DNA of 64,000 nt from JADLHS01 sp964561105 (GCA_964561105.1 CAZLOH010000022.1:14173-78172); one strand, 5' to 3'. Numbered from the stretch's first letter, positions 26,547-36,201 are shown. Notes: generated from the sequence alone by a model not told the origin. Made by a program: numbers and translations.

Positions 26547-27725
26547 TTACTTGAGGCCCGCCACTTTGACCCAATTCCGCGTCTTGACGGATTTCACTAC
26601 GGCTTCGAGCACGGCCACACATTTTGCGCCGTCTTCAAAATCCGCATGCACCTCGCTGTTGGTGGCGATGGCATTGACAAAATCGGCCACGGTGTGAACG
26701 AACGTGTGTTCGTAACCGATCACATGTCCCGGCGGCCACCACGCGCCAAAATACGGGTGACTGCCCTCGGTGACCATGATGGTTTTGAAACCCGGCTTGT
26801 CCGTCGGATCATTGCGATTGCAGTATTCCAGCTCGTTCATACGCTCGAAGCAGAACCCGATACTGCCTTCGCTGCCGTTGATTTCCCAGCGGTTGTAATT
26901 CTTGTGACCCGGAGCCAGGCGCGTGGCTTCAATCGTGGCATACGCGCCCGCCGCCACGCTCTTGCTCGGGGCGAACCGCGCGAGAAACGCCGTGGCGTCA
27001 TCCACCGTGACTTTCTCCACGCCTTTGCCGGCGGAAGCCGTCAAGCCCACGGCCGCCGCCTCCTTGGGACGTTCGGTGATGAACGTTTCCTGCAAGCCGA
27101 TGGTTTCGGTGATGTCGCCGACGAGGAAGCGCGCGGTGTCCACGAGATGCGCGTTCAGATCGCCATGCGCGCCGGAGCCGGAGGTTTCCTTGCGCAGGCG
27201 CCAGTTCATCGGGAACTTGGGATCGGCAATCCAGTCCTGCAGATACGTGCCGCGAAAATGACGGATCTGGCCCAACTGGCCGGACTCGATGATTTGCCGG
27301 GCGAACGCAATGGCCGGCACGCGCCGATAGTTGAAAACGACCATGTTCTTCACCTTCGTCTTGCGCGCGGCGGCCACCATCTTTTCCGCGTCGGCCACGT
27401 TGAGCGCGAGCGGTTTTTCGCACAACACCTGTTTGCCGGCCTTGGCGGCGGCGGTGGCAATCTCCGTGTGCGAGACGTTCGAGGTGCAAACGTCCACGAT
27501 GTCAATCAGCGGAGACTCGATCACTTCACGCCAATCCGTGGCGGCGTATTGCCAACCCAACTGGCTGCGCGCGGCCTCGACGTGCGCGCGGTTGCGGCCG
27601 CAGATGGTGTGCAATTCCACGCGGGCCTTGAGGGGAAAGAAATGCCCCACCTGGCGCCAGGCGTTGGAATGTGCCTTGCCCATGAACCCGTATCCGATCA
27701 TCCCGACGCGAAGTGTTTTGGCCAT
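26547..27725 (-). CDS. Gfo/Idh/MocA family oxidoreductase (IolG-like)
   Basis: A 392-residue dehydrogenase paralogous to its downstream neighbour: GMIGYGFMGKAH nucleotide-binding loop, VLCEKPLALN signature, GAHGDLNAHLVDTARFLVGD catalytic-domain segment with the conserved aspartate and histidine, and an aromatic cluster near HPYFGAWWPPGHVIGYEHTF. The overall pattern is closest to myo-inositol 2-dehydrogenase-like or sugar dehydrogenase members. First gene of the two-gene minus-strand operon; transcribed away from lpxD. Confidence 0.92.
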   Translation of the reverse strand: MAKTLRVGMIGYGFMGKAHSNAWRQVGHFFPLKARVELHTICGRNRAHVEAARSQLGWQYAATDWREVIESPLIDIVDVCTSNVSHTEIATAAAKAGKQVLCEKPLALNVADAEKMVAAARKTKVKNMVVFNYRRVPAIAFARQIIESGQLGQIRHFRGTYLQDWIADPKFPMNWRLRKETSGSGAHGDLNAHLVDTARFLVGDITETIGLQETFITERPKEAAAVGLTASAGKGVEKVTVDDATAFLARFAPSKSVAAGAYATIEATRLAPGHKNYNRWEINGSEGSIGFCFERMNELEYCNRNDPTDKPGFKTIMVTEGSHPYFGAWWPPGHVIGYEHTFVHTVADFVNAIATNSEVHADFEDGAKCVAVLEAVVKSVKTRNWVKVAGLK

Positions 27726-27903
27726 AGTAAACTAGTGGTTGAATTGATTGTGGCCGTCTTTATAGTGACGAAAATTTTTCAAGTCAACGGCGTAACGCCG
27801 CGAGCCGGGAAAATCCGGTGGTTTCGTGGAATCCAGTGGAGGTCGCCCGCTCCGGCGCGGCGGCAGTCACCGGTTACGCAACTGGCTTGCATTCCAGGAA
27901 AAT

Positions 27904-28935
27904 ATGCCGTTCACCGTTGCTGACGTAGCCCGACATCTGGAGGGCGAAATTTTGGGAAATGCGGAGACGCCCCTACAGAGTTTCGCCCAAGCCGACCGCG
28001 CCCAGCCAGGCGACCTGACTTTTGCCGAGAACGAGGAGTTTTTCGCCCGCGCCGAGCAAAGCCAGGCGTCGGCCATTATTTTCAGCGGCTCAGGCACTTC
28101 CAACTCAGGCAAAACTCTCATCCGGGTGCGCAATGCCCGGATCGCTTTCGCCCGGGCCATGTCGCTTTTCTTCCCCGAAACACCCCTCCCGCCGGGCATT
28201 CATCCAAGCGCGGTCGTGGCGGAGTCAGCGCGGATTGATCCCGACGCTTACGTGGGACCAAATTGCGTGATCGGCGAACGCTCGTGGGTTGGGCCGGGGG
28301 TGGTGTTGCATGCGGGCGACGTCGTGAGCCACGACTGTAAACTCGGCGCGGGCACGGTCTTGTTCCCCAATGTCACGCTCTATCCCCGCACTGAACTCGG
28401 GCAGCGGGTACGAGTTCACGCGGGAACGGTCATCGGGTCCGACGGTTTCGGCTATGTGCTCGATGAGGGTATCCATCGGAAGATACCGCAGGCTGGCAAT
28501 GTTCTGGTCGGCGACGACGTGGAAATTGGTGCCAACGCGACGATTGATCGCGGCGCACTCGGACCCACGGTCATCGGCCGGGGCACGAAGATAGACAACC
28601 TCGTGCAGATCGGCCACAACGTCCAAATTGGCGAGCATTGCATCGTCATTTCGCAAGTTGGCATTGCCGGCAGCGCCAAGCTGGGTAAATACGTGGTTCT
28701 CGCCGGGCAGGTCGGGGTCGCCGGCCACCTCAATCTCGGCAACCAGGTGACGGTCGGCGCGCAATCCGGCGTGATGCATGACCTCCCCGACGGCCAGAGC
28801 TTCTGGGGCACTCCGTGCCAGCCCGAAAAGACAACCAAACGACAAATCATCGCCCTTCACCAGCTACCGCACCTGCTCCGGCGCGTTGCCAGGATCGAGA
28901 AAAAACTCGATCTCGGCGACGGCTCTGAAACGTGA
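27904..28935 (+). CDS. lpxD: UDP-3-O-acylglucosamine N-acyltransferase LpxD
   Basis: A 343-residue LpxD, which transfers an R-3-hydroxyacyl chain from acyl-ACP to UDP-3-O-acyl-glucosamine in lipid A synthesis. The start at 27904 is preceded by AGGA at good spacing; the frame extends to 27826 without support. The uridine-binding N-domain (VADVARHLEGEILG, QADRAQPGDLTFAENEEF) is followed by left-handed beta-helix hexapeptide repeats and the active-site segment QIGHNVQIGEH with the catalytic histidine, then a C-terminal helix (HLLRRVARIEKKL). Its presence shows a Gram-negative outer membrane with lipid A. lpxA/lpxB/fabZ are not adjacent. Confidence 0.96.
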   Translation: MPFTVADVARHLEGEILGNAETPLQSFAQADRAQPGDLTFAENEEFFARAEQSQASAIIFSGSGTSNSGKTLIRVRNARIAFARAMSLFFPETPLPPGIHPSAVVAESARIDPDAYVGPNCVIGERSWVGPGVVLHAGDVVSHDCKLGAGTVLFPNVTLYPRTELGQRVRVHAGTVIGSDGFGYVLDEGIHRKIPQAGNVLVGDDVEIGANATIDRGALGPTVIGRGTKIDNLVQIGHNVQIGEHCIVISQVGIAGSAKLGKYVVLAGQVGVAGHLNLGNQVTVGAQSGVMHDLPDGQSFWGTPCQPEKTTKRQIIALHQLPHLLRRVARIEKKLDLGDGSET

Positions 28936-28963
28936 TGGGCGCGGAACATTGACCGCTTGAACC

Positions 28964-30649
28964 ATGCGCCGGAGCGCCACACTCCCCATGAACCTTCCCG
29001 CCGCAGCCGCCGAGGTAACGAGGCGGGCGCCGTTGCGTAGCGGTTTTGTTCGCCCCCTCCCGTCGGCGGCAACGGTTCAAGGGTTCTATGCGCGAACCCT
29101 TGTTCGAGCAATTCTCACCTTGTGGCTGCTCACAACGATGGCGTTTGCCCAGTCGCCCGCGCCACCGGCCACCGTGGCCAGTTTGCAGCAGCGGTTGACT
29201 GAACACATAAGCCAGCCCCGTTTTGCGGCCGCGACCTGGGGCATCAAGGTGGTTTCGCTCGCTTCGGGCAAGACGCTCTTCGAGCACAATGCCGAAATAC
29301 TGTTCAGCCCGGCGTCCAACTGCAAGCTCTACACCATGGCGCTCGCGTTGACCAAACTCGGCGGCGACTATCGCATCCGGACTTCGCTGTACAGCGCGGC
29401 CAAGCCAGATCGGCGCGGCACGCTCACGGGCGATCTCATTGTTTATGGTCGCGGTGATCCCACCCTCAATGCCCGACTGAATGGCGGGGATATTTTCCGT
29501 GCGCTGCAACCGCTCGTGGCCGCGCTGACCAATGCCGGCGTCCGACGCATCAAAGGCGACCTCGTGGGCGACGACAGTTTCTTCCACGGCCCGCCGTATG
29601 GTTCGGGCTGGGATTGGGATGACTTGAACTATTATTACGGGGCGGAAATCTCGGCCCTCACTCTCAACGACAACACGCTGCAAGTGCTGGTGAACCCGGG
29701 CGCGCATCCAGGCGCGCCGTGTCGGCTCACGTTGATCCCCGCCACCAGCTATGTCGCGTTGAGCAACCGCACGCAAACCGTCGCCGCCGGCGGCCAGCCC
29801 GACCTCAACTTTTACCGGCCTCCCGGCGAGAATGTGATCTATGCCTCTGGCCAGATGCCGCTCGACCGCACGAACGACCTGGACGACGTGACGATGCACA
29901 ATCCGGCCGGACTGTTCGTGCAATTCTTTCGCGAGGCGCTGGCGCGCAATGGCGTGAAGGTGCGTGGCCAGTCGCGCACGGTTAACTGGCTCGACCGACA
30001 GATCCACCCGCTGGAACCGAACAAACTCATTGAACTGGGCGCGGTGGAGTCATTGCCCCTGCGCGAGATCGTGCGGGAGGTGATGAAGCCATCGCAGAAT
30101 CTCTACACCGACCTCGTGCTGGCCCATCTCGGCGCCCGGGCACAGGCCACCGCCACGAATGGCGCCGGAGTGCTCAATTTGTCAGCCAGGGAGCGTCCGG
30201 AAACCTCCGAGGACGCCGGCATTCGCGAGTTGCGAGAATTTCTCGACCAGGTCGAAGTCCGGCGCGGAGACGTGTACTTCGAGGAAGGTTCCGGTTTGTC
30301 CCGCAACAATGTCGCGACTCCGAACGCCACAATCGCCCTGCTCCGGTTCGTGAGTCAGCACGGTGAGCGGGATGCTTACCTCAAGGCGCTGCCCGTTGCC
30401 GGGGTGGATGGCACGTTGCGTCGCCGGATGAAGAACACTCCGGCCGCCGGCAATGTGCGCGCCAAGACTGGCACGCTGCGCTGGGCCAACTCGCTCTCGG
30501 GATACGTGACCACGGCCGCCGGCGAACCGCTGGCCTTCTGCATCATGCTCAATCGCTACGCCCCGCCCGATGCGACCCACACGGGTCGCGCCGAGATTGA
30601 CAAAATCGCGGTGATGCTGGCCGGGTTCGATGGCCGGAGTGATCGCTGA
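28964..30649 (+). CDS. dacB: D-alanyl-D-alanine carboxypeptidase/endopeptidase (PBP4 type)
   Basis: A 561-residue penicillin-binding protein of the DacB/PBP4 class that trims peptidoglycan stem peptides in the periplasm. Active-site motifs are S118-N-C-K121 (SxxK), SRNN after EGSGL (SxN) and K501-T-G (KTG) in VRAKTGTLRWANSLSGY. The export segment (VRAILTLWLLTTMAFAQ) lies about 50 residues into the frame, which is unusually deep. The preceding stretch encodes a copy of dispersed hairpin repeat E at 29007-29026, so the original start may have been lost or moved by repeat insertion; ATGs at 28964 and 28988 are the only candidates. It begins 28 bases after lpxD and may share its transcript. Confidence 0.93.
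   Translation: MRRSATLPMNLPAAAAEVTRRAPLRSGFVRPLPSAATVQGFYARTLVRAILTLWLLTTMAFAQSPAPPATVASLQQRLTEHISQPRFAAATWGIKVVSLASGKTLFEHNAEILFSPASNCKLYTMALALTKLGGDYRIRTSLYSAAKPDRRGTLTGDLIVYGRGDPTLNARLNGGDIFRALQPLVAALTNAGVRRIKGDLVGDDSFFHGPPYGSGWDWDDLNYYYGAEISALTLNDNTLQVLVNPGAHPGAPCRLTLIPATSYVALSNRTQTVAAGGQPDLNFYRPPGENVIYASGQMPLDRTNDLDDVTMHNPAGLFVQFFREALARNGVKVRGQSRTVNWLDRQIHPLEPNKLIELGAVESLPLREIVREVMKPSQNLYTDLVLAHLGARAQATATNGAGVLNLSARERPETSEDAGIRELREFLDQVEVRRGDVYFEEGSGLSRNNVATPNATIALLRFVSQHGERDAYLKALPVAGVDGTLRRRMKNTPAAGNVRAKTGTLRWANSLSGYVTTAAGEPLAFCIMLNRYAPPDATHTGRAEIDKIAVMLAGFDGRSDR
29007..29026. repeat. Hairpin repeat E copy within the 5' part of dacB
   Basis: CCGCCGAGGTAACGAGGCGG is identical to 31215-31234, including the preceding AG, and related to 23481-23545. 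Here it lies in the translated region upstream of the dacB signal peptide. Confidence 0.8.
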
Positions 30650-30714
30650 ATCGCTGCGCGCGATTGATTCAGATTTTCCCTTTGCTTCCCCGGTGAGTTC
30701 ATTAAGCTCCCGGC

Positions 30715-31119
30715 ATGTCCGAGATTGCCAAGTTTGTGAACAACGGCGCGCTAAGCATCACGCCTGGGATCGCCGAGAAGGTGTTGCGCCAGTTGCCGCA
30801 GTGGAAGCTGGAGTTCACCCAGATCAACGCCCCGTTGTTTCCACACCTCGTGGATCAACTGGAGTTTCTCGCCGACGCCGCCGAAGACGCGCTGGAAGGG
30901 GCCTACAAGGAATTGCCCTACGCCGCGCTGGCGCAAACGATTTTCGCGCTGGTGTACGCGCATAAAAAGGTTGGCATTATTCCGGACAGCGTGTTGAACC
31001 TCGGTTATGCGGACAACTCGAGCATCGTGCGCGCGGTGCTGATTCAGAACGAAAAGGCCTTTGCCATCTACGCGGGCGACCAGGGTCGCAACTGGCAGAA
31101 AATCACGAGCCAGCCGTAA
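30715..31119 (+). CDS. DUF1232/YkvA-like small protein
   Basis: A 134-residue protein with no signal peptide. The central part, YAHKKVGIIPDSVLNLGYADN, matches the pattern of DUF1232 (YkvA) proteins, in which a K-x-D/G-h-h-P-D-x-h-P-h-h-G-h-x-D segment forms a helical hairpin; the first aspartate is replaced by glycine here. The flanking helices fit. The role of this family is not established. It stands alone, 65 bases after dacB on the same strand. Confidence 0.75.
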   Translation: MSEIAKFVNNGALSITPGIAEKVLRQLPQWKLEFTQINAPLFPHLVDQLEFLADAAEDALEGAYKELPYAALAQTIFALVYAHKKVGIIPDSVLNLGYADNSSIVRAVLIQNEKAFAIYAGDQGRNWQKITSQP

Positions 31120-31663
31120 CGCACCGATTCGGAAATGATTCTTGCTCGGCGGCAGCGTGCGGCGAATCGCGGCAGTCCAGGCTCGGATATTAGCAGTGGT
31201 TTCAAAATTCGTAGCCGCCGAGGTAACGAGGCGGAAGGATTCGCGCGCTCGCGGGTTTCCTCCTCCTCACGTCGGCGACTGGGAAAGTGAAATATGAAAC
31301 CGCTTCCAGGCGTATCCCGAACTTCCGGACTCCGCAGCACAGCGGGTTGGACTGGCAATCGTTTCCAGCGTCACCAAATGCGCGTCCGTATCCGCCACCG
31401 CTGATTTGGTATTCTTGACGCCAACCCATTCTTCGTCGGCCAGAATCAGCCGGCTCGAATCGCCCGACTCCGCCTCCCGTCCACGGCTCGTCATCGTGCG
31501 GGAACAGGACAGTCGTGTCTCTCTCCTTGGACGAGCCGGCCAGACGGTTGCGGATTGCAATGAATGTTGCGCCGGGATAGCTTGGCCAGCAGATTGCTTG
31601 GTAAAAACCCGCTCCGGCAGTCAGTTGAGCCGTACCAGTTTTGGCGGGGCGCCTTTGATTGAC
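31120..31663. other. Intergenic region with a hairpin repeat and a possible decayed gene
   Basis: About 540 bases. Repeat E occurs at 31215-31234, followed near 31262-31280 by its partner arm. A minus-strand frame (31267-31560) includes GDSSRLILADEEWVGVKNT and looks protein-like in its middle but has no good start or family match; it could be a gene relic. No promoter for the following pilus-type genes is identifiable with confidence. Confidence 0.5.
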
Positions 31664-32515
31664 ATGGCAACCACATTGACTCAGGGCGAAGAGGCCCAGT
31701 TAGCGCAGACGATTGAAATGTTTGAGGTCATCACTCAAACACAGCCGCACGACTATCAATCGCTCGAAATTCTCAAAGAAGCCTACAGCAAACTGGGCCG
31801 CGAATCGGACGTCATTGTCACCGCCAAACGCATCGCCGAGGCCTACGTCCTGGCAGGCCAGTATTCTTCGGCCATTCTCGAATACGAAACCATCCTCCAG
31901 TACGCCCCGGACGATCCCGAGGTGCAGAAGGCGCTCAAGGACATTGAAGCCCGGGCGGGCGGGGCCAATGCCGAATCCGCCGCCTCGGACACGATGACTT
32001 TCCGCAACCCGGCGGAGAACACCACCACCTTCGTCCGCAAACCCGGCCCGCGTTCCCCGACGGAGGTGGACGACGGTCGCAAACAGATGCGCAAGATTTT
32101 CGTGGACGGCAAAATCATCACGGCGGCGGACTTCGATCTGTGCTGGAGCACCACCGACCTGAACACCCGGCCCACGGACGTCATCGAGCCATTCATCCAG
32201 GTGATCGCCGACAAGGGTCTGATGCAACTGGACGCGGCGCTGAAATTGGTGAGCGACCGGACCCGGACCGCCTATTTGCCGCTCGAAAAATACGATCTCG
32301 ACATGGAACTGGCGCGGAGCTTTCCCGCCGACACCTGCCGCCGCTGGTGCGTGCTGCCGATTGATCGGTTGAGCAAGACCGTCCTGGTCGCCACCGCGAA
32401 TCCGTTTAATCAACAAGCGACCAAGGAACTGGCCGAAGCCACCAACAACCGGCTGGTCTGGTATCTCGTCCCGCCGCAGGAACTCGTCATCAACATTCGC
32501 AAAGTTTTCCGTTAA
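31664..32515 (+). CDS. TPR plus GspE N-terminal (MshEN) domain protein
   Basis: A 283-residue protein starting at ATG 31664 (MATTLTQGEE); a longer upstream frame is not supported. Residues 1-95 form tetratricopeptide-like helices (YSKLGRESDVIVTAKRIAEAYVLAGQYSSAILEYETIL). After a linker, residues 150-283 resemble the N-terminal domain of type II secretion / type IV pilus ATPases (IFVDGKIITAADFDLCW, then LPIDRLSKTVLVATANPFNQQATKEL), a module that in some members binds c-di-GMP. It lacks the ATPase core, which is supplied by the next gene three bases downstream. Likely an adaptor or regulator of the assembly ATPase. Confidence 0.82.
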   Translation: MATTLTQGEEAQLAQTIEMFEVITQTQPHDYQSLEILKEAYSKLGRESDVIVTAKRIAEAYVLAGQYSSAILEYETILQYAPDDPEVQKALKDIEARAGGANAESAASDTMTFRNPAENTTTFVRKPGPRSPTEVDDGRKQMRKIFVDGKIITAADFDLCWSTTDLNTRPTDVIEPFIQVIADKGLMQLDAALKLVSDRTRTAYLPLEKYDLDMELARSFPADTCRRWCVLPIDRLSKTVLVATANPFNQQATKELAEATNNRLVWYLVPPQELVINIRKVFR

Positions 32516-32518
32516 GCC

Positions 32519-34258
32519 ATGCCGCCCGTAAAAGCATTTGGGGAAAGAATCGCCGACGCCCTCGTCGAGGATGGCCTGCTGACCAGCACCCAGGTCGCCG
32601 AGTTGCTCGAACAGCAGAAGCGCGAAGGCACCCGCTTCATCAAGCTCGTCACGGAGAAAGCCTTCGTCAGTGAACAGGACCTCACCGTCTCCATGGGGCG
32701 CGTCCTGAATGTGCCACCCGTCAATCTCGCCCGGGTGAGCATCCTCCCCGAGGTGGCCGAACTATTGCCCCGCGAGATCGCCCACAACCACAAGATCGTT
32801 CCGGTCTCCCGCCTCGAGAACAAATTGTTCATCGCCATGGCCGACCCGCTGAACGTCTTGGCGGTGGACGACGTCAAGCGCATCACCCGGCTCGAAGTCG
32901 CCACCATGATCGCCTCCGAAAAGGCGATCACCGACAAGCTCACCAGTCTGGATGCGGCCAAAGGCGGCAGCATGGAAGACCTCATCATGGACGCCCAGAA
33001 AAAGCAGGGCGAAGATGATGAAAACGCCGACATCGAGACGCTCAAGGACGCCGTCGAAGAGGTCAACCTCGATCAGCTCGCCGCCTCCAGCGAGGAGGCT
33101 CCCGTCATCAAACTGGCCAACCTGATCCTCGTCCAGGCCATCAAGGACCGCGCGAGCGACATTCACATCGAACCGTTTGAAAAAGGATTGCGCCTGCGCT
33201 ACCGGTCGGACGGCGTGCTCGTGGACGCCACCCCGCCGCCCAAGCAGATGCAACTGGCGCTCGCCTCGCGCTTCAAGATCATGTCCAGCCTCGACATCGC
33301 CGAGCGCCGGCTGCCGCAGGATGGACGCATGCGCATTCGCGTCGGCGGGAAGGATTACGACCTGCGCGTGTCCATCATGCCCACCGTGCATGGCGAGAAG
33401 ATCGTGCTGCGCGTGCTCGACAAATCCAATCTCTCCGCCAGCCTCGACAAACTTGGTCTGGACCCTGACACCTTCCAGCAGGTCAAGTCCGCCGTGGATG
33501 CGCCGCACGGATTGATCCTGGTCACGGGCCCCACCGGCTCGGGCAAGACGACCACGCTTTATTCGGCGTTGAATGAACTGAACAACCCGATCTTCAACAT
33601 CGTCACCGTCGAGGACCCGGTGGAATTCCAAATCCCCGGCATCAACCAGGTGCCCGTCAAAAAGGAAATCGGCCTCACCTTCGCCAACGCCCTGCGCTCC
33701 ATCTTGCGGCAGGACCCGGACATCATCATGATCGGTGAAATCCGGGATACGGAAACCGCTGAAATCGCCATCGAAGCCGCGCTGACCGGGCACCAGGTGT
33801 TGAGCACCATGCACTGTAATGACGCCGCCGGCGCCATCGCGCGGCTTGACGACATGGGCATCGCGCCGTTCTTGATTTCGTCCTCGGTGATTCTTTCCTG
33901 TGCCCAGCGCCTCATGCGCCGCATCTGCTCCCATTGCAAAGAGCCAGTCACCTATCCGCAGAAGATGTTCTCGGACCTCGACATTGACCCCAGCACGTTC
34001 GACGGCGTCACGCTCTATCGCGGACGCGGTTGTGATCGGTGCAAGAACAGCGGCTACTCCGGCCGGCTGGCCGTGATTGAAGCCATGACCGTGAGTGATG
34101 AAATCCGCCGGCTCGTCATTTCCCGCTCCAACTCCCGCGAGATCAGCAAGGTCGCCATCGGCCAGGGGATGCGGACATTGCGCATGGTCGCGCTCGATCG
34201 CGCCCGCGACGGTGTGTCCACCTTGGAACAAGTCCTCGTGATGACGGCGGCGCACTGA
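32519..34258 (+). CDS. GspE/PilB family secretion or pilus assembly ATPase
   Basis: A 579-residue hexameric ATPase of the type II secretion/type IV pilus class. Two-part N-domain (IADALVEDGLLTSTQVAELLEQQ), then the core: Walker A GPTGSGKT at 337-344, Asp box and Walker B (RQDPDIIMIGEIRD), the His box (ALTGHQVLSTMHCNDA), and a zinc-binding C-terminal finger with CSHC and CDRC pairs, typical of PilB/GspE rather than of the retraction ATPase PilT. It powers pseudopilus or pilus polymerisation at the inner membrane. The other components are not in the window; the giant secreted proteins may be clients, which is inference only. Confidence 0.94.
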   Translation: MPPVKAFGERIADALVEDGLLTSTQVAELLEQQKREGTRFIKLVTEKAFVSEQDLTVSMGRVLNVPPVNLARVSILPEVAELLPREIAHNHKIVPVSRLENKLFIAMADPLNVLAVDDVKRITRLEVATMIASEKAITDKLTSLDAAKGGSMEDLIMDAQKKQGEDDENADIETLKDAVEEVNLDQLAASSEEAPVIKLANLILVQAIKDRASDIHIEPFEKGLRLRYRSDGVLVDATPPPKQMQLALASRFKIMSSLDIAERRLPQDGRMRIRVGGKDYDLRVSIMPTVHGEKIVLRVLDKSNLSASLDKLGLDPDTFQQVKSAVDAPHGLILVTGPTGSGKTTTLYSALNELNNPIFNIVTVEDPVEFQIPGINQVPVKKEIGLTFANALRSILRQDPDIIMIGEIRDTETAEIAIEAALTGHQVLSTMHCNDAAGAIARLDDMGIAPFLISSSVILSCAQRLMRRICSHCKEPVTYPQKMFSDLDIDPSTFDGVTLYRGRGCDRCKNSGYSGRLAVIEAMTVSDEIRRLVISRSNSREISKVAIGQGMRTLRMVALDRARDGVSTLEQVLVMTAAH

Positions 34259-34324
34259 GCCTTCTCCGCACGGAAGCTCGAGGCGCGTGTAAGCGCAATG
34301 CGGCCGAGGATGAATCCCGCCGGC

Positions 34325-35068
34325 CTACATCACCATCCCGCCATCCACGGTGATCACCTGCCCGGTCACATAGCGACCGGACGCGGCGGCAAGAAACAGA
34401 GCCGCATTGGCGACATCCTCCGATTGCCCAAAGCAACCCAGCGGAATCTGCTTCAAGATCAGTTCCTTCACCTCGGGTTTCAAATCCGCGGTCATGTCCG
34501 TCTCCATGAAACCCGGCGCAATGGCGTTCACCGTCACGCCGCGCGCGGCAAACTCTTTCGCCGCCGATTTGGTAAAGCCAATCAACCCGGCCTTGCTCGC
34601 CGAGTAATTGCACTGGCCCGCGTTGCCGGTCAGTCCGACCACCGAAGCGACGTTGATGACGCGTCCAGCCCGCTGCTTGAGCAACGCGCGACTGAACGCC
34701 TTGGTGACCAGGAACGCTCCTTTGAGATTGGTGTTTAAGACCACGTCCCAGTCCGCGTCACTCATCCGCATCATCAACCCATCGCGCGTCACCCCGGCGT
34801 TGTTCACCACAATGTCCACCCGGCCGCACTCGCCCAGAATTTTTTCGACCGCCGGATTGACCGAGCCGGCCTCCGCCACGTTCACCGCATAGGCCCAGGC
34901 TTTGCGCCCGAGGGCCCGCACTTCCTGGGCGACTTTCTCCGAGTTCTCCGCCGTGCGCGAAACACAGGCCACGTCCGCGCCTTCGGCGGCGAACTTCAAG
35001 GCTATGGCGCGACCGATTCCCCGGCCCGCACCCGTGATCACGGCGATTTGGTTGGTAAGTTGGTTCAT
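34325..35068 (-). CDS. fabG: 3-oxoacyl-[acyl-carrier-protein] reductase FabG
   Basis: A 247-residue short-chain dehydrogenase from ATG 35068 (MNQLTNQIAVITGAG); ATG at 35077 is an alternative. It reduces 3-oxoacyl-ACP with NADPH in fatty acid elongation. Visible motifs: TGAGRGIG cofactor loop, NNAG, and the catalytic Ser-Tyr-Lys set (NVASVVGLTGNAGQCNYSASKAG), plus the PGFMETDMT segment characteristic of FabG. Directly downstream of fabD on the same strand, about 100 bases apart, as in many fab operons; acpP and fabF are not in this window. Confidence 0.96.
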   Translation of the reverse strand: MNQLTNQIAVITGAGRGIGRAIALKFAAEGADVACVSRTAENSEKVAQEVRALGRKAWAYAVNVAEAGSVNPAVEKILGECGRVDIVVNNAGVTRDGLMMRMSDADWDVVLNTNLKGAFLVTKAFSRALLKQRAGRVINVASVVGLTGNAGQCNYSASKAGLIGFTKSAAKEFAARGVTVNAIAPGFMETDMTADLKPEVKELILKQIPLGCFGQSEDVANAALFLAAASGRYVTGQVITVDGGMVM

Positions 35069-35166
35069 CCTTGGCATGATTTACCCACGATCTCCGCGAA
35101 ACACACGAAAAATTTCCAGATCACCCGACGCGGATGCCGTTGTCATTGTCAGCTTCCCACGCGGAA

Positions 35167-36090
35167 CTACGTCAGCGCTTTAACGGTCGCCTCCAGGCTG
35201 CCGACATCCGCCACGTTGAGCATCTGCACGTCCTTGTTGATGCGCTTCATGAAACCGCTCAACGCCGTGCCGGGTCCGAGTTCGATGAAACGGGTGAAAT
35301 CCTGCGCCAGCAGGCAACGCATGGATGCTTCCCAACGCACCGACGAAGTCACCTGTTCCACCAGCTCCACCCCGATCTGGTGCGGTCGGCCGTAGGGCAG
35401 CGCGGACACGTTGGCAATCACCGGCACGCGTGTGGCGTTGAAGGTGAGCTTCGCCAGTTCCGCCGCCAGCTTCGGTTGCGCGCTGGCCATGAGCGGTGAA
35501 TGATACGCGCCCGCAACCGGCAACGGGATTGCCCTCCGCGCGCCCTTCGCCCGGGCCAGATCCACCGCGCGCAAAATTTTTTCCGTCTCGCCGGAAATCA
35601 CGAGCTGGCCGGGACAATTCAAATTCGCCAGCACCACCCCGGCCTCGGCACAAACCTCGCGCGTCGCTCCTTCGTCCAGGCCGATCACCGCCGCCATGCC
35701 GCCTTGCGTCACGTCGCACGCTTCCTGCATGAAGCGTCCCCGCGCCCGCACCACGCGCAAACCGTCCTCAAAACTCAGCGCCTCGGCCGCCGTCAGCGCC
35801 GTGAATTCGCCGAGCGACAAGCCCGCCGCCGCCTCAAAGGTGATGGCCACCCGCTCTTTCAGCAGTTCCAGGCAAACCCAACTGACGAGGAAAATTCCCG
35901 GCTGCGCGTTCTCCGTCTTGGTCAGTTCCGCGTCCGGACCGTTGAAACAAACACTGGCGAGGTCGTAGCCCAGCACGTCGTTGGCGCGGTCAAACCAGGC
36001 TCGCGCCGTGGGGAAAGTCGCGGTGAGGTCTTTGCCCATACCCACCGTCTGTGCCCCCTGACCGGCGAACAATAATGCTGTCTTGCTCAT
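35167..36090 (-). CDS. fabD: Malonyl-CoA:ACP transacylase FabD
   Basis: A 307-residue FabD, which loads malonyl groups onto acyl carrier protein. It has the start signature LLFAGQGAQTVGMGKDL, the nucleophile elbow GLSLGEFTAL (serine), the arginine that binds the malonyl carboxylate (LRVVRARGRFMQEA), and the catalytic histidine in VAGAYHSPLM, with a C-terminal GPGTALSGFMKRI. Full length for the family. First gene of the fabD-fabG pair; divergent from the HTH membrane protein gene. Confidence 0.96.
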   Translation of the reverse strand: MSKTALLFAGQGAQTVGMGKDLTATFPTARAWFDRANDVLGYDLASVCFNGPDAELTKTENAQPGIFLVSWVCLELLKERVAITFEAAAGLSLGEFTALTAAEALSFEDGLRVVRARGRFMQEACDVTQGGMAAVIGLDEGATREVCAEAGVVLANLNCPGQLVISGETEKILRAVDLARAKGARRAIPLPVAGAYHSPLMASAQPKLAAELAKLTFNATRVPVIANVSALPYGRPHQIGVELVEQVTSSVRWEASMRCLLAQDFTRFIELGPGTALSGFMKRINKDVQMLNVADVGSLEATVKALT

Positions 36091-36201
36091 AGCGTCCTGG
36101 AACTAAACCGGAAATCAGCCCGCGACGGAAGCGCGAAAATGACTCCGGCCGGGCGTTTCCTTCATTGCCAAGCCGCCGTAAATCCAGCTAAGAATAGCGG
36201 G

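Noticed and set aside
32762..34255. A 497-residue minus-strand frame opposite the GspE/PilB gene
   Set aside because: It is fully antisense to a motif-complete ATPase, with a composition typical of a shadow frame.
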